Shown here: positions 1 through 9,514 of the stretch, piece by piece
Layout: each line of letters opens with the position of its first letter
Position numbering within the stretch: position 1 is the first letter of the stretch
Notes under the pieces: model-generated
Told to the model about the DNA's origin: nothing
Database searches by the model: none
The model's input: only the letters and a program-made list of their open reading frames with translations
Position numbers and translations under genes: made by a program
Assembly (NCBI GenBank): GCA_001485295.1
Contig: BBOA01000002.1
Location: 124,001-188,000 of the forward strand
Source of the DNA: Type-B symbiont of Plautia stali
GTDB lineage: Bacteria > Pseudomonadota > Gammaproteobacteria > Enterobacterales > Enterobacteriaceae
Reading direction: 5' to 3'
Length of the DNA stretch: 64,000 nucleotides

Positions 1-394
1 GAGCGAAGCCTACGGCCTGTTCCTGAAAGGCGAAGGGGATCTGGTACTGAGCTACACCACCTCGCCGGCCTATCACCTGAGTGAAGAGAAGAAAGAGAAC
101 TACGCCGCCGCGCCGTTCGCCGAAGGCCACTACCTGCAGGTAGAAGTCGCTGCGCAGCTCGCCGGCAGCAAACAGCCGAAGCTGGCGCAACAGTTTATGC
201 AGTTTATGCTGACGCCCGCCTTTCAGAACGCGATCCCTACCGGCAACTGGATGTATCCGGTGATCAAAAGCAATCTGCCCGCCGGCTTCCAGACGTTTAG
301 CATACTGCAACCCGCGCTGCAGTATAGCCCGCAGCAAGTAGCGCTGCAGCGCGCGAACTGGATCAGCGCATGGCAACGCGCCGTCAGCCGCTAA
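1..394 (+). CDS. thiB: Thiamine ABC transporter periplasmic binding protein, C-terminal 130 residues (partial)
   Basis: The gene enters from the left edge, reads in the frame that begins at base 2 and ends with TAA at 392-394. The visible residues match the C-terminal lobe of ThiB, the periplasmic protein that binds thiamine and thiamine phosphates and hands them to ThiPQ (family knowledge). Recognisable stretches are SYTTSPAYH, GNWMYPV and the terminal [12 protein letters not shown]. The 3' end overlaps the start of thiP by 25 bases, the translationally coupled arrangement of the E. coli thiBPQ operon. The signal peptide and N-terminal half lie outside the window, so integrity of the whole gene cannot be judged. 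Confidence 0.93.
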   Translation, partial: SEAYGLFLKGEGDLVLSYTTSPAYHLSEEKKENYAAAPFAEGHYLQVEVAAQLAGSKQPKLAQQFMQFMLTPAFQNAIPTGNWMYPVIKSNLPAGFQTFSILQPALQYSPQQVALQRANWISAWQRAVSR

Positions 395-1968
395 TCCCGC
401 TGTGGATGGCGCCGGGCGGCGCTGCCGCGCTGCTGCTGATCGCCGTGGCGCTGCTGGCGTTCGGCGCGCTCTGGTTCAGCGCGCCGACGGGCGACTGGCG
501 CGCACTGCTGCACGACAGCTATCTGCGCCATGTAGTGCGCTTCTCATTTACTCAGGCGCTGCTCTCTGCCCTGCTGTCGCTGCTGCCGGCAATCTCGCTG
601 GCGCGCGCGCTTTACCGGCGATGTTTTCCCGGCCGCCAGCTGTTGCTGCGCCTCTGCGCCATGACGCTGGTGTTGCCGGTGCTGGTGGCGGTATTTGGCC
701 TACTTACGGTCTATGGCCGGGTCGGCTGGCTGGCGCAGCTCTGTCAGCTGCTCGGCGTCGACTACCGCTTTTCGCCCTATGGGCTGCAGGGCATTCTGCT
801 GGCGCACTGTTTCTTCAACCTGCCGCTGGCGACGCGCCTGATGCTGCAGGCGCTGGAAAGCATTCCAAGGGAACAGCGTCAGCTCGCAGCCCAGCTCGGC
901 CTGCGCGGTTGGCACCTTTTCCGCCTGCTGGAGTGGCCTTGGCTGCGTCGTCAGCTGCTGCCGACCGGCGCGCTGATTTTTATGCTCTGCTTCGCCAGCT
1001 TCGCGACCGTGCTGTCGCTCGGCGGCGGTCCGCAGGCCACCACGGTTGAGCTGGCGATCTTTCAGGCGCTGAGCTACGACTACGATCCCGGCCGCGCCGC
1101 GCTACTGGCGCTGAGCCAGCTCGCCTTCTGCCTGACGCTGGTGCTGCTGAGCCAGTGCTTCAGCAAGGCGATCCCGGTGGGCAGCGCGCCGCTGCGAGGC
1201 TGGCGCGATCCGCAGGATTCGCGGCGCGCGCGCCTTGGCGACACGCTGATTATCACGCTGGCGCTGCTGCTGTTGCTGCCACCGCTGCTGGCGGTGGTGG
1301 TTGACGGGCTGCGCAGCGCGTCGTGTGGCGCGCTGGCGCAGCCGGCGCTGTGGCAGGCAACTCTGACCTCGCTGCGTATCGCCATCGGCGCCGGATTGCT
1401 CTGCGTGACGCTGACTATGATGCTGCTTTGGAGCAGCCGCGAACTGCGCCTGCTGCCTGCGCAGATAGTGGAAACCAGCGGCATGCTGGTCCTGGCGATG
1501 CCGGGCATCGTGCTGGCGACCGGCTTCTTTCTGCTGTTCAACGCCACGACCGGCCTGCCCGACTCGTCCGACGGGCTGATGATCTTCGCCAACGCGCTGC
1601 TCGCTGTTCCCTATGCGCTCAAGATGCTGGAAAATCCAATGCGTGATCTCGCCGAGCGCTACACGCCTCTCTGCGCCTCGCTAGGCGTTAGCGGCTGGAA
1701 CCGGCTGCGACTGATCGAGCTGCGCGTGCTAAAGCGTCCGCTGGCACAGGCGCTGGCCTTCGCCTGCGTGCTGTCGATCGGCGATTTCGGCGTGGTGGCG
1801 CTGTTCGGCAGCACCGACTTCCTCACCCTGCCCTTTTACCTCTATCAGCAAACTAGCGCCTATCGCGGTGCGGACGGCGCAGTCACCGCGCTGCTGCTGT
1901 TAGCGATCTGTTTGCTACTGTTTACACTGATGGAATCACTCCCTGGCCGCCATGCTGACACTGACTAA
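370..1968 (+). CDS. thiP: Thiamine ABC transporter permease ThiP
   Basis: A 532-residue membrane protein, close to the 536 residues of E. coli ThiP, with two homologous halves each holding a binding-protein-dependent permease domain. The ATG at 370 gives the family N-terminus [10 protein letters not shown] and overlaps thiB by 25 bases. The EAA-type loops that contact the ATPase are visible ([10 protein letters not shown] near residue 178 and CASLGVSGW near residue 436), as are many hydrophobic spans such as [15 protein letters not shown] near the start. The C-terminus LPGRHADTD overlaps thiQ by 17 bases. It forms the inner-membrane channel for thiamine, thiamine phosphate and thiamine pyrophosphate. 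No frame disruption is seen. Confidence 0.96.
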   Translation: MATRRQPLIPLWMAPGGAAALLLIAVALLAFGALWFSAPTGDWRALLHDSYLRHVVRFSFTQALLSALLSLLPAISLARALYRRCFPGRQLLLRLCAMTLVLPVLVAVFGLLTVYGRVGWLAQLCQLLGVDYRFSPYGLQGILLAHCFFNLPLATRLMLQALESIPREQRQLAAQLGLRGWHLFRLLEWPWLRRQLLPTGALIFMLCFASFATVLSLGGGPQATTVELAIFQALSYDYDPGRAALLALSQLAFCLTLVLLSQCFSKAIPVGSAPLRGWRDPQDSRRARLGDTLIITLALLLLLPPLLAVVVDGLRSASCGALAQPALWQATLTSLRIAIGAGLLCVTLTMMLLWSSRELRLLPAQIVETSGMLVLAMPGIVLATGFFLLFNATTGLPDSSDGLMIFANALLAVPYALKMLENPMRDLAERYTPLCASLGVSGWNRLRLIELRVLKRPLAQALAFACVLSIGDFGVVALFGSTDFLTLPFYLYQQTSAYRGADGAVTALLLLAICLLLFTLMESLPGRHADTD

Positions 1969-2674
1969 TCTGACCTACCTCTATCAAAATCTGCCGATGC
2001 GCTTCAGCTTCAGCGCCAAGCGCGGCGAGCGGCTGGCGGTGCTGGGACCAAGCGGCTCGGGCAAAAGCACGCTGCTCAGCCTGATCGCTGGCTTTCTGCC
2101 GGTGAGCCAAGGCGCGCTGCGCATCGACGGTGCGGATCACACCCGCAGTGTGCCATCGCAGCGTCCGGTGTCGATGCTGTTTCAGGAGAACAACCTGTTT
2201 CCGCACCTCAGCGTGCAGCAGAATATGGCGCTGGGCCTGCATCCGGGGCTGAAGCTGAACGCCGTGCAGCAGTGCCAGCTGGCGGAAATTGCCGATCAGG
2301 TGGGATTAAGCGATCTGCTGACGCGCCTGCCGAGCCAGCTCTCCGGCGGCCAGCGGCAGCGGGCAGCGCTGGCGCGTTGTCTGCTGCGCGAGCGTCCGGT
2401 GCTGCTGCTCGACGAGCCCTTTTCAGCGCTTGATCCGGCGCTGCGTAACGAGATGCTACAGCTAGTGCGTCGCGTTTGCGAGGCGCGGGCGATCACCATG
2501 TTGATGGTGTCCCACAACCTAGAGGATGCGCAGCAAATTGCGCCGCGCAGTCTAGTAATCGTTGACGGCCGCATCTACTGGGACGGCGCGACCGAGGCGC
2601 TATTGTCGGGCACTACGCGCGAAGCCGAAGTACTCGGCATCACGCGCGCGTCCGGCAAAAAAAACCTGCAATAA
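1952..2674 (+). CDS. thiQ: Thiamine ABC transporter ATP-binding subunit ThiQ
   Basis: A 240-residue ABC ATPase with Walker [10 protein letters not shown] near residue 31, Q-loop region [13 protein letters not shown], signature [13 protein letters not shown] and Walker [13 protein letters not shown]. The length and the short N-terminus [12 protein letters not shown] match ThiQ. It powers thiamine import through ThiP at the cytoplasmic face of the inner membrane. The ATG at 1952 overlaps the end of thiP, completing a tightly coupled thiBPQ operon. In relatives the operon is usually preceded by a TPP riboswitch, but that would lie left of this window. The gene is intact. Confidence 0.96.
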   Translation: MLTLTNLTYLYQNLPMRFSFSAKRGERLAVLGPSGSGKSTLLSLIAGFLPVSQGALRIDGADHTRSVPSQRPVSMLFQENNLFPHLSVQQNMALGLHPGLKLNAVQQCQLAEIADQVGLSDLLTRLPSQLSGGQRQRAALARCLLRERPVLLLDEPFSALDPALRNEMLQLVRRVCEARAITMLMVSHNLEDAQQIAPRSLVIVDGRIYWDGATEALLSGTTREAEVLGITRASGKKNLQ

Positions 2675-2707
2675 CAGCTGGCGGAACATCGGCATCATCG
2701 GATGGTA

Positions 2708-3409
2708 CTAGATCGCTGCGAAGGCGGCCACGGCGACAGTCATGCCCAGCGGCGCCAGCCATCGCAGGCGCACAGGTGGTAGATAAGGCGTCGCCCAGTC
2801 GCGGCTTTTGCCGCTGCGCCACCAGCGCCAGCCAAGCCAGCAGCCCAGCCATATTAGCAGCGCCTGCAGCAGCCACTTAAAAGCGCCGCTCTGCTTATCC
2901 TTCGGCACGTCGATTGCCACGCCCGCTAGAATGCCCGGTAACAGATAGAACAGCGGCCACAGCAAGCAGCTAATCAGGTTCGGCGGCAGAAATTTGCGCA
3001 CCGGCAGCTCCAGCATGCCCGCCGCCAGCGGAATCAGGGGACGCGTCGGCCCGACAAAGCGCCCGACCAGAATAGTGAAGATGCTGTGCTGATGCAGCGC
3101 ATGCTCGGTTTTATCCAGCAGGTCTTTATACTTTTGCAGGTATTTCCTGCGGTGCAGCGGCCCCTGAAACTTCCAGCCGATGCCGTAAGAAATCCAGTCG
3201 CCCAGCAGGCAACCGATAATGCCCGCCGCCCAAGCGGGATAAAGCCCGATCTGCCTAATGCCCACCAGCGCGCCTAGGCTTGCCATCATTACGGTGCCCG
3301 GCAGCATCAGGCCGACGAAGGCCAGCGATTCAAGAAAGGTCACCAGCGCAACGGCGATAAGCGTGTACTCCAGCGATTGCGTAAACAGAAGTTGAATCCA
3401 AGCTTCCAT
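2708..3409 (-). CDS. yabI: DedA-family inner membrane protein YabI
   Basis: A 233-residue polytopic membrane protein, slightly shorter than E. coli YabI (254), convergent with thiQ as in E. coli. DedA landmarks are present: ESLAFVGLMLPGTVMM near residue 27, GDWISYGIGWKFQG near residue 70, and the conserved F-[VI]-G-R-x-[VI]-G-P-x-R-x-x-[IV]-P motif, seen as VGRFVGPTRPLIPLAAG near residue 115. DedA proteins are thought to translocate or flip lipids such as undecaprenyl phosphate or phosphatidylethanolamine and support envelope integrity; the specific YabI substrate is not established. The stop codon is TAG, which shows that TAG still terminates translation in this genome. Confidence 0.93.
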   Translation of the reverse strand: MEAWIQLLFTQSLEYTLIAVALVTFLESLAFVGLMLPGTVMMASLGALVGIRQIGLYPAWAAGIIGCLLGDWISYGIGWKFQGPLHRRKYLQKYKDLLDKTEHALHQHSIFTILVGRFVGPTRPLIPLAAGMLELPVRKFLPPNLISCLLWPLFYLLPGILAGVAIDVPKDKQSGAFKWLLQALLIWLGCWLGWRWWRSGKSRDWATPYLPPVRLRWLAPLGMTVAVAAFAAI

Positions 3410-3566
3410 AACCGTCCTTCTCAGATTTCTGATGCTGGATTGTCCAGAGCCGGCGCGACAGCGTCAAGGTAAGAATTGTAGGGCGATATTGACAAAAGCG
3501 CGCTAGTGCACTGGATAAATAACCATGATATACTCTGGCTGTTTTTTCCTCTGGAGCCGAGCCGAT

Positions 3567-5529
3567 GTGAATACGCCGCGCGCAGAATTCCTGATTACCC
3601 ACCACTGGGGCGACAGTGCTCAGGGCGCCGAAATCGTCTTCTGGCTCACCACCTTCTGAGCGACTATCAGCCGCAGGTGGAAGCGCTGCGGCGCGACGAG
3701 CGTCAAAAAGCTGTTGCGCGAACAGGGCATTCCGGTCTATGAAGCGGATATCCGGCCGCCGGAGCGCTCTCTGATAGGGCGCTTTATCACAGCGCCGGTG
3801 TGGTTCAGCGGCGAGTCGCAGGGGCGCCGCGCTGGTCAACGCGCGTCTGAAGCCGCATTCCGACCATCGTCCGCCGTTGAAGTGGGTGTCGCTGGATATC
3901 GAAACCACCCAGCACGGCAAACTCTACTTCATTGGGCTGGAGGGCTGCGGCCAGCGGCAGGTCTTTATGCTGGGCCCGCCCAACGGCGACGCCAGCGCGC
4001 TCGATTTTGAGCTTATCTATCTTGATGCGCGCCCGCAGCTGCTGGAGGCGCTTAACGCCTAGTTCGCCGAGCACTATCCCGACGTGCCGATCGGCTGGAA
4101 CGTTATTCAGTTCGATCTGCGCGTGCTGCAGGAACACGCCGCTGGAGTGGTGGCGCGAGCACAGCTCCGAGCCCGGCGTCTTTTCCGCCTGCCCGGCGGG
4201 ACGTCTGATTATCGACGCCATCGAAGCGCTGAAATCAGTGTCGCAAACCCTGCAGGGCGGAAGGCAAAGCGATCGACAATCCCTAACACCGCATGGAGGA
4301 GAATCAAATGGCGCTTCGCTAAAGATAAGCCGGTGCTGACGCGCTACAATCTCAAAGACTGCGAGCTGGTGACGTGCATCTTCCATAAAACCGAGATTAT
4401 GCCGTTTCTCCTAGAGCGCGCGTCGGTCAACGGCCTAGCGGTGGATCGTCACGGCAGATCGGTAGCGGCCTTCAACCATCTCTATATTATTTCGCGCATA
4501 CATCGCGCCGGCTTTGTCGCCCCTAATCTCGGCGAGATCGCGCCGGAAGTGAGTCCCGGCCTCTACGATTCAGTGCTGGTGCTCGACTATAAAAGCCTCT
4601 ATCCGTCGATCATCCGCACCTTTCTGATCGATCCGGTCGGACTGGTGGAAGGGCTAGCACATCCCGACGCCGCCGACTCGGTGCCCGGCTTCCGCGAGGC
4701 GTGCTTCTCGCGCCACACCTACTGTTTGCCCGCTCTCGTCGAGCAGATGCAGATCTATCAGGGCGCGAGGCGGCGAAAAAATAGGGCACAGGACAATAAG
4801 CCACTGTCGCAGGCGCTGAAGATTATTATGAACGCTTTCTACGGCGTGCTCGGCACCAGCGCCTGCCGCTTCTTCGATCCTGCCTCGTCGATCACCCTGC
4901 GCGGCCACGCCATTATGCAGCTGACGCGCGAACAGATAGAGATGCAGGGCTTTGATGTGATTTACAGCGATACCGACTCGACCTTCGTCTGGCTAAAATC
5001 GCCGCACAGCGAAGCGGAAGCAGCCGCCATCGGCCGCGCGCTGGCGCAGCAGTTTCAGCAAGCGCTCTACAGCCGTATTTTTCGCGGCGAGCTGTAGCAG
5101 GATTACGTGTGCGACACCGTGGCGTGCCTGCTGGCGGGCGGAGCTGGACAGCTGGTGTATAAAAAACGGCTGCGCCGCCTGCTGGCCGACTATGAGCGCA
5201 ACGTGCCGCCGCACGTGCGCGCCGCGCGGCTGGCGGACGAGCAGAACTGCAAGCTGAACCGGCCGTTGCAGTACCAGAACGGCGGCTCGATCCGCTACGT
5301 AATCGCCACTGCAGGCCCCGAATCGCTGGAGGCGCGCGTCACGCCGCTCGACTACGATCAATACTTCAGCAAGCAGCTGCAGCCGGTGGCGGACGGCATT
5401 TTACCTTTCGTCGACGGCGACTTTACTACACTGATTACTAGGCAGCTGGGGCTTTTTTTACAGGTGACGAACAGCCTGCCTTCTAGTACCATAGCGCCCT
5501 TCCTGCATCTCACCGCTCTTAAAACCTGA
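3567..5529 (+). pseudogene. polB: DNA polymerase II, broken
   Basis: A decayed family-B polymerase. It begins at a likely GTG at 3567 (N-terminal residues FLITHHWGDSAQG align with E. coli PolB) and runs to about 5529 past the usual end LGLF. Frameshifts break the N-terminal part (3565-3860). In-frame TAG codons occur at 4060 (where PolB has Trp, LNAWFA) and 5095. The catalytic motifs survive: exonuclease DIETT near 3898, palm DYKSLYPSIIR near 4588 and YSDTDSTF near 4965. Several segments are deleted, including about 85 residues between GRALAQQ and FQQALY (near 5050) and the residues between SPG and GLYDS (near 4558). PolB normally does translesion synthesis and replication restart. With these lesions the product cannot be active. 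Confidence 0.93.
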
Positions 5530-5616
5530 CCAGACGTTACCCTGTCTAGGGAAAAGTTATTGCCTGTAGTCGGGAATCATCACCAGAAACTCATTAAAAA
5601 TTCGAGCTAAAAAGAT

Positions 5617-7806
5617 ATGGTTTTTACATTAGATCAACACTAGATTAGTGATACGGAAAGTGAATTGGGCCTAGGCACGGCCGTCCCGGCAGACGCCCGC
5701 ATGGTTACGCTACACTGTTTCCGGCGACAGGCGAAAACCGTCTGTACGCCTGCAACGACTCTCCGGTGACCCGCGTGATCTTTAATCCGGGCGACATGTT
5801 GACCAGCCACGAAGGCTGGCAAATGCGCGTCGATAAAGTATGCAATGAAAATGACCTGATGAGCTATATCGACACGCATCTGAACACCGAGGAAAGCGAC
5901 GTCGTGCTGCGGGAAGTAATGCTCTACAGCAAGCTGGTGTTCAGCAAACCCCATAATCGCCTGTTCGCCGGACAGCTCGACCGTATGAATCACTTCGCGC
6001 TGCGATATCGCTCGCGCAAATATCAGAGCGCCCAGTATCGCCTGCCGGCCAGCGGCCTGCGCACCAACCTGATCCCGCACCAGCTGCATATCGCCCACAA
6101 CGTGGGCCGCCGCCATGCGCCGCGCGTGCTGCTGGCGGACAAAGTGGGCCTTGGCAAAACAACCATCGAGGCCGACATGATTATCCAGCAGCAGCTGGCC
6201 GGACGCGCCGAGCGCGTGCTGCTCATCGTGCCGAAAACCCTACAGCATCAGTGGCTGGTGGAGATGCTGCTGCGCTTTAACCTGCGTTTCGCCCTGTTTG
6301 ACGACGATAGGTATGCCGAAGCGCAGCACGACAGCGAGAACGCCTTTAAGACCGAACAGCTGATTATCTGCTCGCTCGATTTCGTGCGTCGCAACAAGCA
6401 GGGCCTCGAGCAGCTGGCAGAGCAGAACCCCGGCGTGCTGCTGCTGACCGCAACGCCGGAACAGCTGGGTATGGAGAGCCATTTCGCGCGTCTGCGGCTG
6501 CTCTATCCCAACCGCTTCCACGATTTCGCGCAGTTGGTCGAAGAACAGCAGCACTATCGTCCGGTCGCCGACGCGGTTGCGTCGCTGCTGGCCGACAACG
6601 CCATCTCGCAGGATGAGATGAGCAGCATCAATGACCTAGTGGGCGAGCAGGATATCGATCCGCTGCTGCAGGTTGCCAACAGCGATCGCGACGGCAAGCT
6701 AGACGCGCGCAAAGAGCTGATCGCCATGCTGATGGATCGCCACGGCACCAGCCGTGTGCTGTTCCGCAACACGCGTAACGGCGTGAAAGGCTTCCCGAAA
6801 CGCGAACTGCATCAGATCCGTCTGCCGCTGCCCGCGCAGTATCAGACAGCTATCAAAGTCTCCGGCATTATGGGCGCGCGTAAAAGCGCCGAGGAGCGCG
6901 CGTGACCTGCTCTACCCCGAGCAGATTTATCAGGAGTTCGAAGGCAACACCGGCACATAGTGGAACTTCGATCCGCGCGTCGAGTGGCTGCTCGGCTATC
7001 TGACCAGCAATCGCAAAGAGAAGGTGCTAGTGATCTGCGCCAAAGCGGTCGCCGCGCTGCAGCTGGAGCAGGTGCTGCGGGAGCGCGAAGGCATCCGCGC
7101 TGCGGTGTTCCATGAAGGACTGTCGATTATCGAACGCGCCCGCGCCGCCGTCTAGTTTACCTCGGAAGAGAACGGCGCGCAGGTGTTGCCTCGGCTCTGA
7201 AGGACGCAACTTCTAGTTCACCAGCCGTCTGGTGATGTTTACTCTGCCGTTTAACCCGGATTTGCTGGAGCAGCACATCGGCCGTCTCGATCGCATCGGC
7301 TAGGCGCGCAACATTCAGATCCTAGTGCCCCCGCTGGAGAAAACTGCTCAGGCGGTGCTGCTGCGCTGGTATCACGAGGTGCTGAACGCCTTCGCGCATA
7401 CCTGCCCGATCTGCCGCAGCATCTACGACAGCGTGCATTAGCCACTGATCGACTTCCTCGCCGCGCTGGAAAAAAGTGAAGGACTAGATGAATTTATCGC
7501 CGGGTACCGCAGGCAGCACGAGTCGCTGAAGTCGCAACTGGAGAACAGATGCGACCGTCTGCTAGAGCTGAACTCCAACGACGGCGACGCAGCACAGGCG
7601 CTGGCGCTGATCGCGGCGGCGCGCTCCGAAGCGGACGAGAAGCTAGGCGCGGAGCTGTCGCGTCTGGAAGCGCTGAAGGCGGCTAACCTGAACATCCGCG
7701 AAGATGAGATCGAGGCGCTGGAGAGTAATCGCCAACAGGTGCTGGTCTGAGCTAGGCGAACTGGCGTCTCGACGCGCGGCGCCTAATCGTGGTCACGCAT
7801 TAGTAA
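5617..7806 (+). pseudogene. rapA: RNA polymerase recycling ATPase RapA (HepA), broken
   Basis: The SWI2/SNF2-type ATPase that reactivates stalled RNA polymerase. The start ATG at 5617 gives MVFTLDQH, followed at once by TAG where E. coli has Trp9, then [13 protein letters not shown] frameshift follows near 5700-5760. The longest open part (5766-6905) keeps [16 protein letters not shown] and [20 protein letters not shown] but lacks the DEAH Walker B block. Further TAG codons are at 6958, 7153, 7214 and 7302. Near 7590 a large deletion joins the middle of the protein to the C-terminal EADEKL region. The tail IVVTH is followed by TAG and then the original TAA at 7804. The ATPase motif I has an extra residue (GKTTIEA). 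Clearly non-functional. Confidence 0.94.
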
Positions 7807-7812
7807 TTTATC

Positions 7813-7832
7813 GGGGCTATATAGCCCCTTTT
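7813..7832 (+). terminator. Intrinsic terminator after rapA remnant
   Basis: A perfect 16-base palindrome (GGGGCTATATAGCCCC) followed by TTTT lies just past the rapA stop and before the rluA remnant. It probably ended rapA transcription. Confidence 0.7.
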
Positions 7833-7857
7833 ACTTTAGAAAGAAAGCGAATAAATC

Positions 7858-8512
7858 GTGAAACCCTACAATCTACCGCGCGAGCCCTAGCTGCACATTC
7901 TTTATCAGGATGCGCACATTATGGTGGTAAATAAGCCGAGCGAGCTGCTGTCGGTGTTTGGCCGTCTGGAAGAGTATAAAGACAGCGTGATAACGCGCGT
8001 GCAGCGCGACTATTCGCAGGCGGAATCGGTGCATCGCCTCGCTCGATATGGCCACCAGCAGCGTGATCGTTGTGGCGCTCACCAAGCCGGTGGAGCGCGA
8101 GCTAAAGCGTCAGTTCCGCGAGCGCGAGCCGTCAAAAAGCTACCTAGCGCGCGCCTGGGGCCATCCGACGGCGGAAAAAGGGGTAATAGATTTGCCGCTG
8201 ATCTGCGACTGGCCGAACCAGCCGAAACAGAAGATCTGTTTTGAAACCGGCAAAGCGGCGCAGACCGAATATGAAGTGCTTGATCTGGACGACAACAGCG
8301 CGCGCGTGGCGCTAAAGCCGATTACCGGCCGCTCGCACCAGCTGCGCGTGCATATGCTGACACTCGGCCATCCTATCTTAGGCGACGGCTTTTACGCTCA
8401 TCCCGAGGCGAAAGCCCGCGCACCGCGCCTGCTGCTGCATGCAGAGTCGTTGACCATTACCCATCCGGCGTTCGGCAATAGTATGCCGTTTCGGCAGCCC
8501 GCGGATTTTTAA
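7858..8512 (+). pseudogene. rluA: Dual-specificity pseudouridine synthase RluA, broken
   Basis: RluA makes pseudouridine 746 in 23S rRNA and 32 in several tRNAs. The original start is probably GTG at 7858; codon 11 is TAG where RluA has Trp (EP*LHILYQD). A 4-base insertion near 8039-8045 shifts the frame exactly at the catalytic HRLD motif: HRL is read in the first frame and MATSS in the next. Downstream, GRSHQLRVHMLTLGHPILGD and the C-terminus FRQPADF are intact. The usual KPSGLLSVPG motif reads KPSELLSVFG. Amber plus frameshift at the active site means no enzyme. Confidence 0.94.
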
Positions 8513-8525
8513 GCAGACTAGCCCG

Positions 8526-9332
8526 CTATTTAAATCCTTTCTCGCGGCGGATCAGATCGTACGCCGCCTGAATCTCCTGCGCCTTCTGTTTCGCCATCTC
8601 CATCATCTCCGGCGGCAGCCCTTTCGCCACCAGCTTGTCGGGATGATGCTCACTCATCAGCTTGCGATAGGCGCGCTTAATGGTGGTGGCTTCGTTGCTG
8701 CTTTTCACACCTAGCACGCTGCAGGCATCCTCCAGCGTCGGTCCGCGCTGTGCCCGCTGATAGCCGCCACTGTAGCCCGCACCCTGACCGCGGCTGAACT
8801 GCTGGCCGCCCTCCATCATGCGCAAAAACTGATCGAACTGAACGCGCGAAATCCCCAGCTCCTCAGCGATCACGTACAGCACCTGACGCTCGTTCGGGTG
8901 CAGCGAACCGTCGGCGAAAGCCGCCTGGATCTGGATTTCCAGAAACATCCGAATCAGATCGGAGTGGCCGAAACAGGCGCTGCGCAGCTTGGTGCGCAGC
9001 GGATAGTCACCCTGTTTGCCTTCGCGGAATGCTCGCTGCGCCGCGCTGCGCGCATCGCCGTGCAGCTGCATGCGATCCATTAATAAAGAAGCGATTTGAA
9101 TATCGGCCTCGGTGACCCGCCCTTTCGATTTAGTCAGGTGACCCATTACCTGAAAGGTGGTCTGAAAAAAGAGCGTCTGACGGGTTTGGTTATTGGCGAA
9201 CCAAGCCTGTCCCTTTGCGCGGCGAACCTTATCAACAAGATGGCCAATCAACAGGCCGGATACGATGCCCCAAAAACCGGCGCCGGAAAGCAACCCCAGC
9301 ACCAGCCCGATAACTTTTCCCCAGTAACGCAT
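8526..9332 (-). CDS. djlA: Membrane-anchored DnaJ-like co-chaperone DjlA
   Basis: A 268-residue type III J-protein (E. coli 271). Domains in order: a short N-terminal membrane span ([24 protein letters not shown], residues 7-30) with glycines as in the TM dimerisation segment; a TerB-like central domain; a Gly/Gln-rich linker (about residues 182-196); and a C-terminal J domain with [13 protein letters not shown] holding the HPD motif that stimulates DnaK ATPase. It faces the cytoplasm and in E. coli influences colanic-acid synthesis through the Rcs system. It is divergent from lptD, as in E. coli. Intact; its partner DnaK is also intact in this window. Confidence 0.95.
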   Translation of the reverse strand: MRYWGKVIGLVLGLLSGAGFWGIVSGLLIGHLVDKVRRAKGQAWFANNQTRQTLFFQTTFQVMGHLTKSKGRVTEADIQIASLLMDRMQLHGDARSAAQRAFREGKQGDYPLRTKLRSACFGHSDLIRMFLEIQIQAAFADGSLHPNERQVLYVIAEELGISRVQFDQFLRMMEGGQQFSRGQGAGYSGGYQRAQRGPTLEDACSVLGVKSSNEATTIKRAYRKLMSEHHPDKLVAKGLPPEMMEMAKQKAQEIQAAYDLIRREKGFK

Positions 9333-9514
9333 AAACTCCTCAATTCGCCATGCTTGCGGCTGAAAATTGCATTATCATACCTGTCATTCATCCCAGCGCC
9401 TAACGGCAACGCGGACAGACACGGATTAACACTGGCGCAACGCCGGGCAGTACGTTAGTCTCTGACCCGATTGTCGGCATGATGCCAGTTTTCATGGAAT
9501 TCTCGATACCGCGT

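Noticed and set aside
3567-8512. Possible reassignment of TAG to an amino acid (Trp or Gln), given many in-frame TAG codons
   Set aside because: Intact genes end with TAG (yabI, slt), no intact housekeeping gene has an internal TAG, and the genes with internal TAG also carry frameshifts and deletions. Ordinary pseudogenisation explains them.
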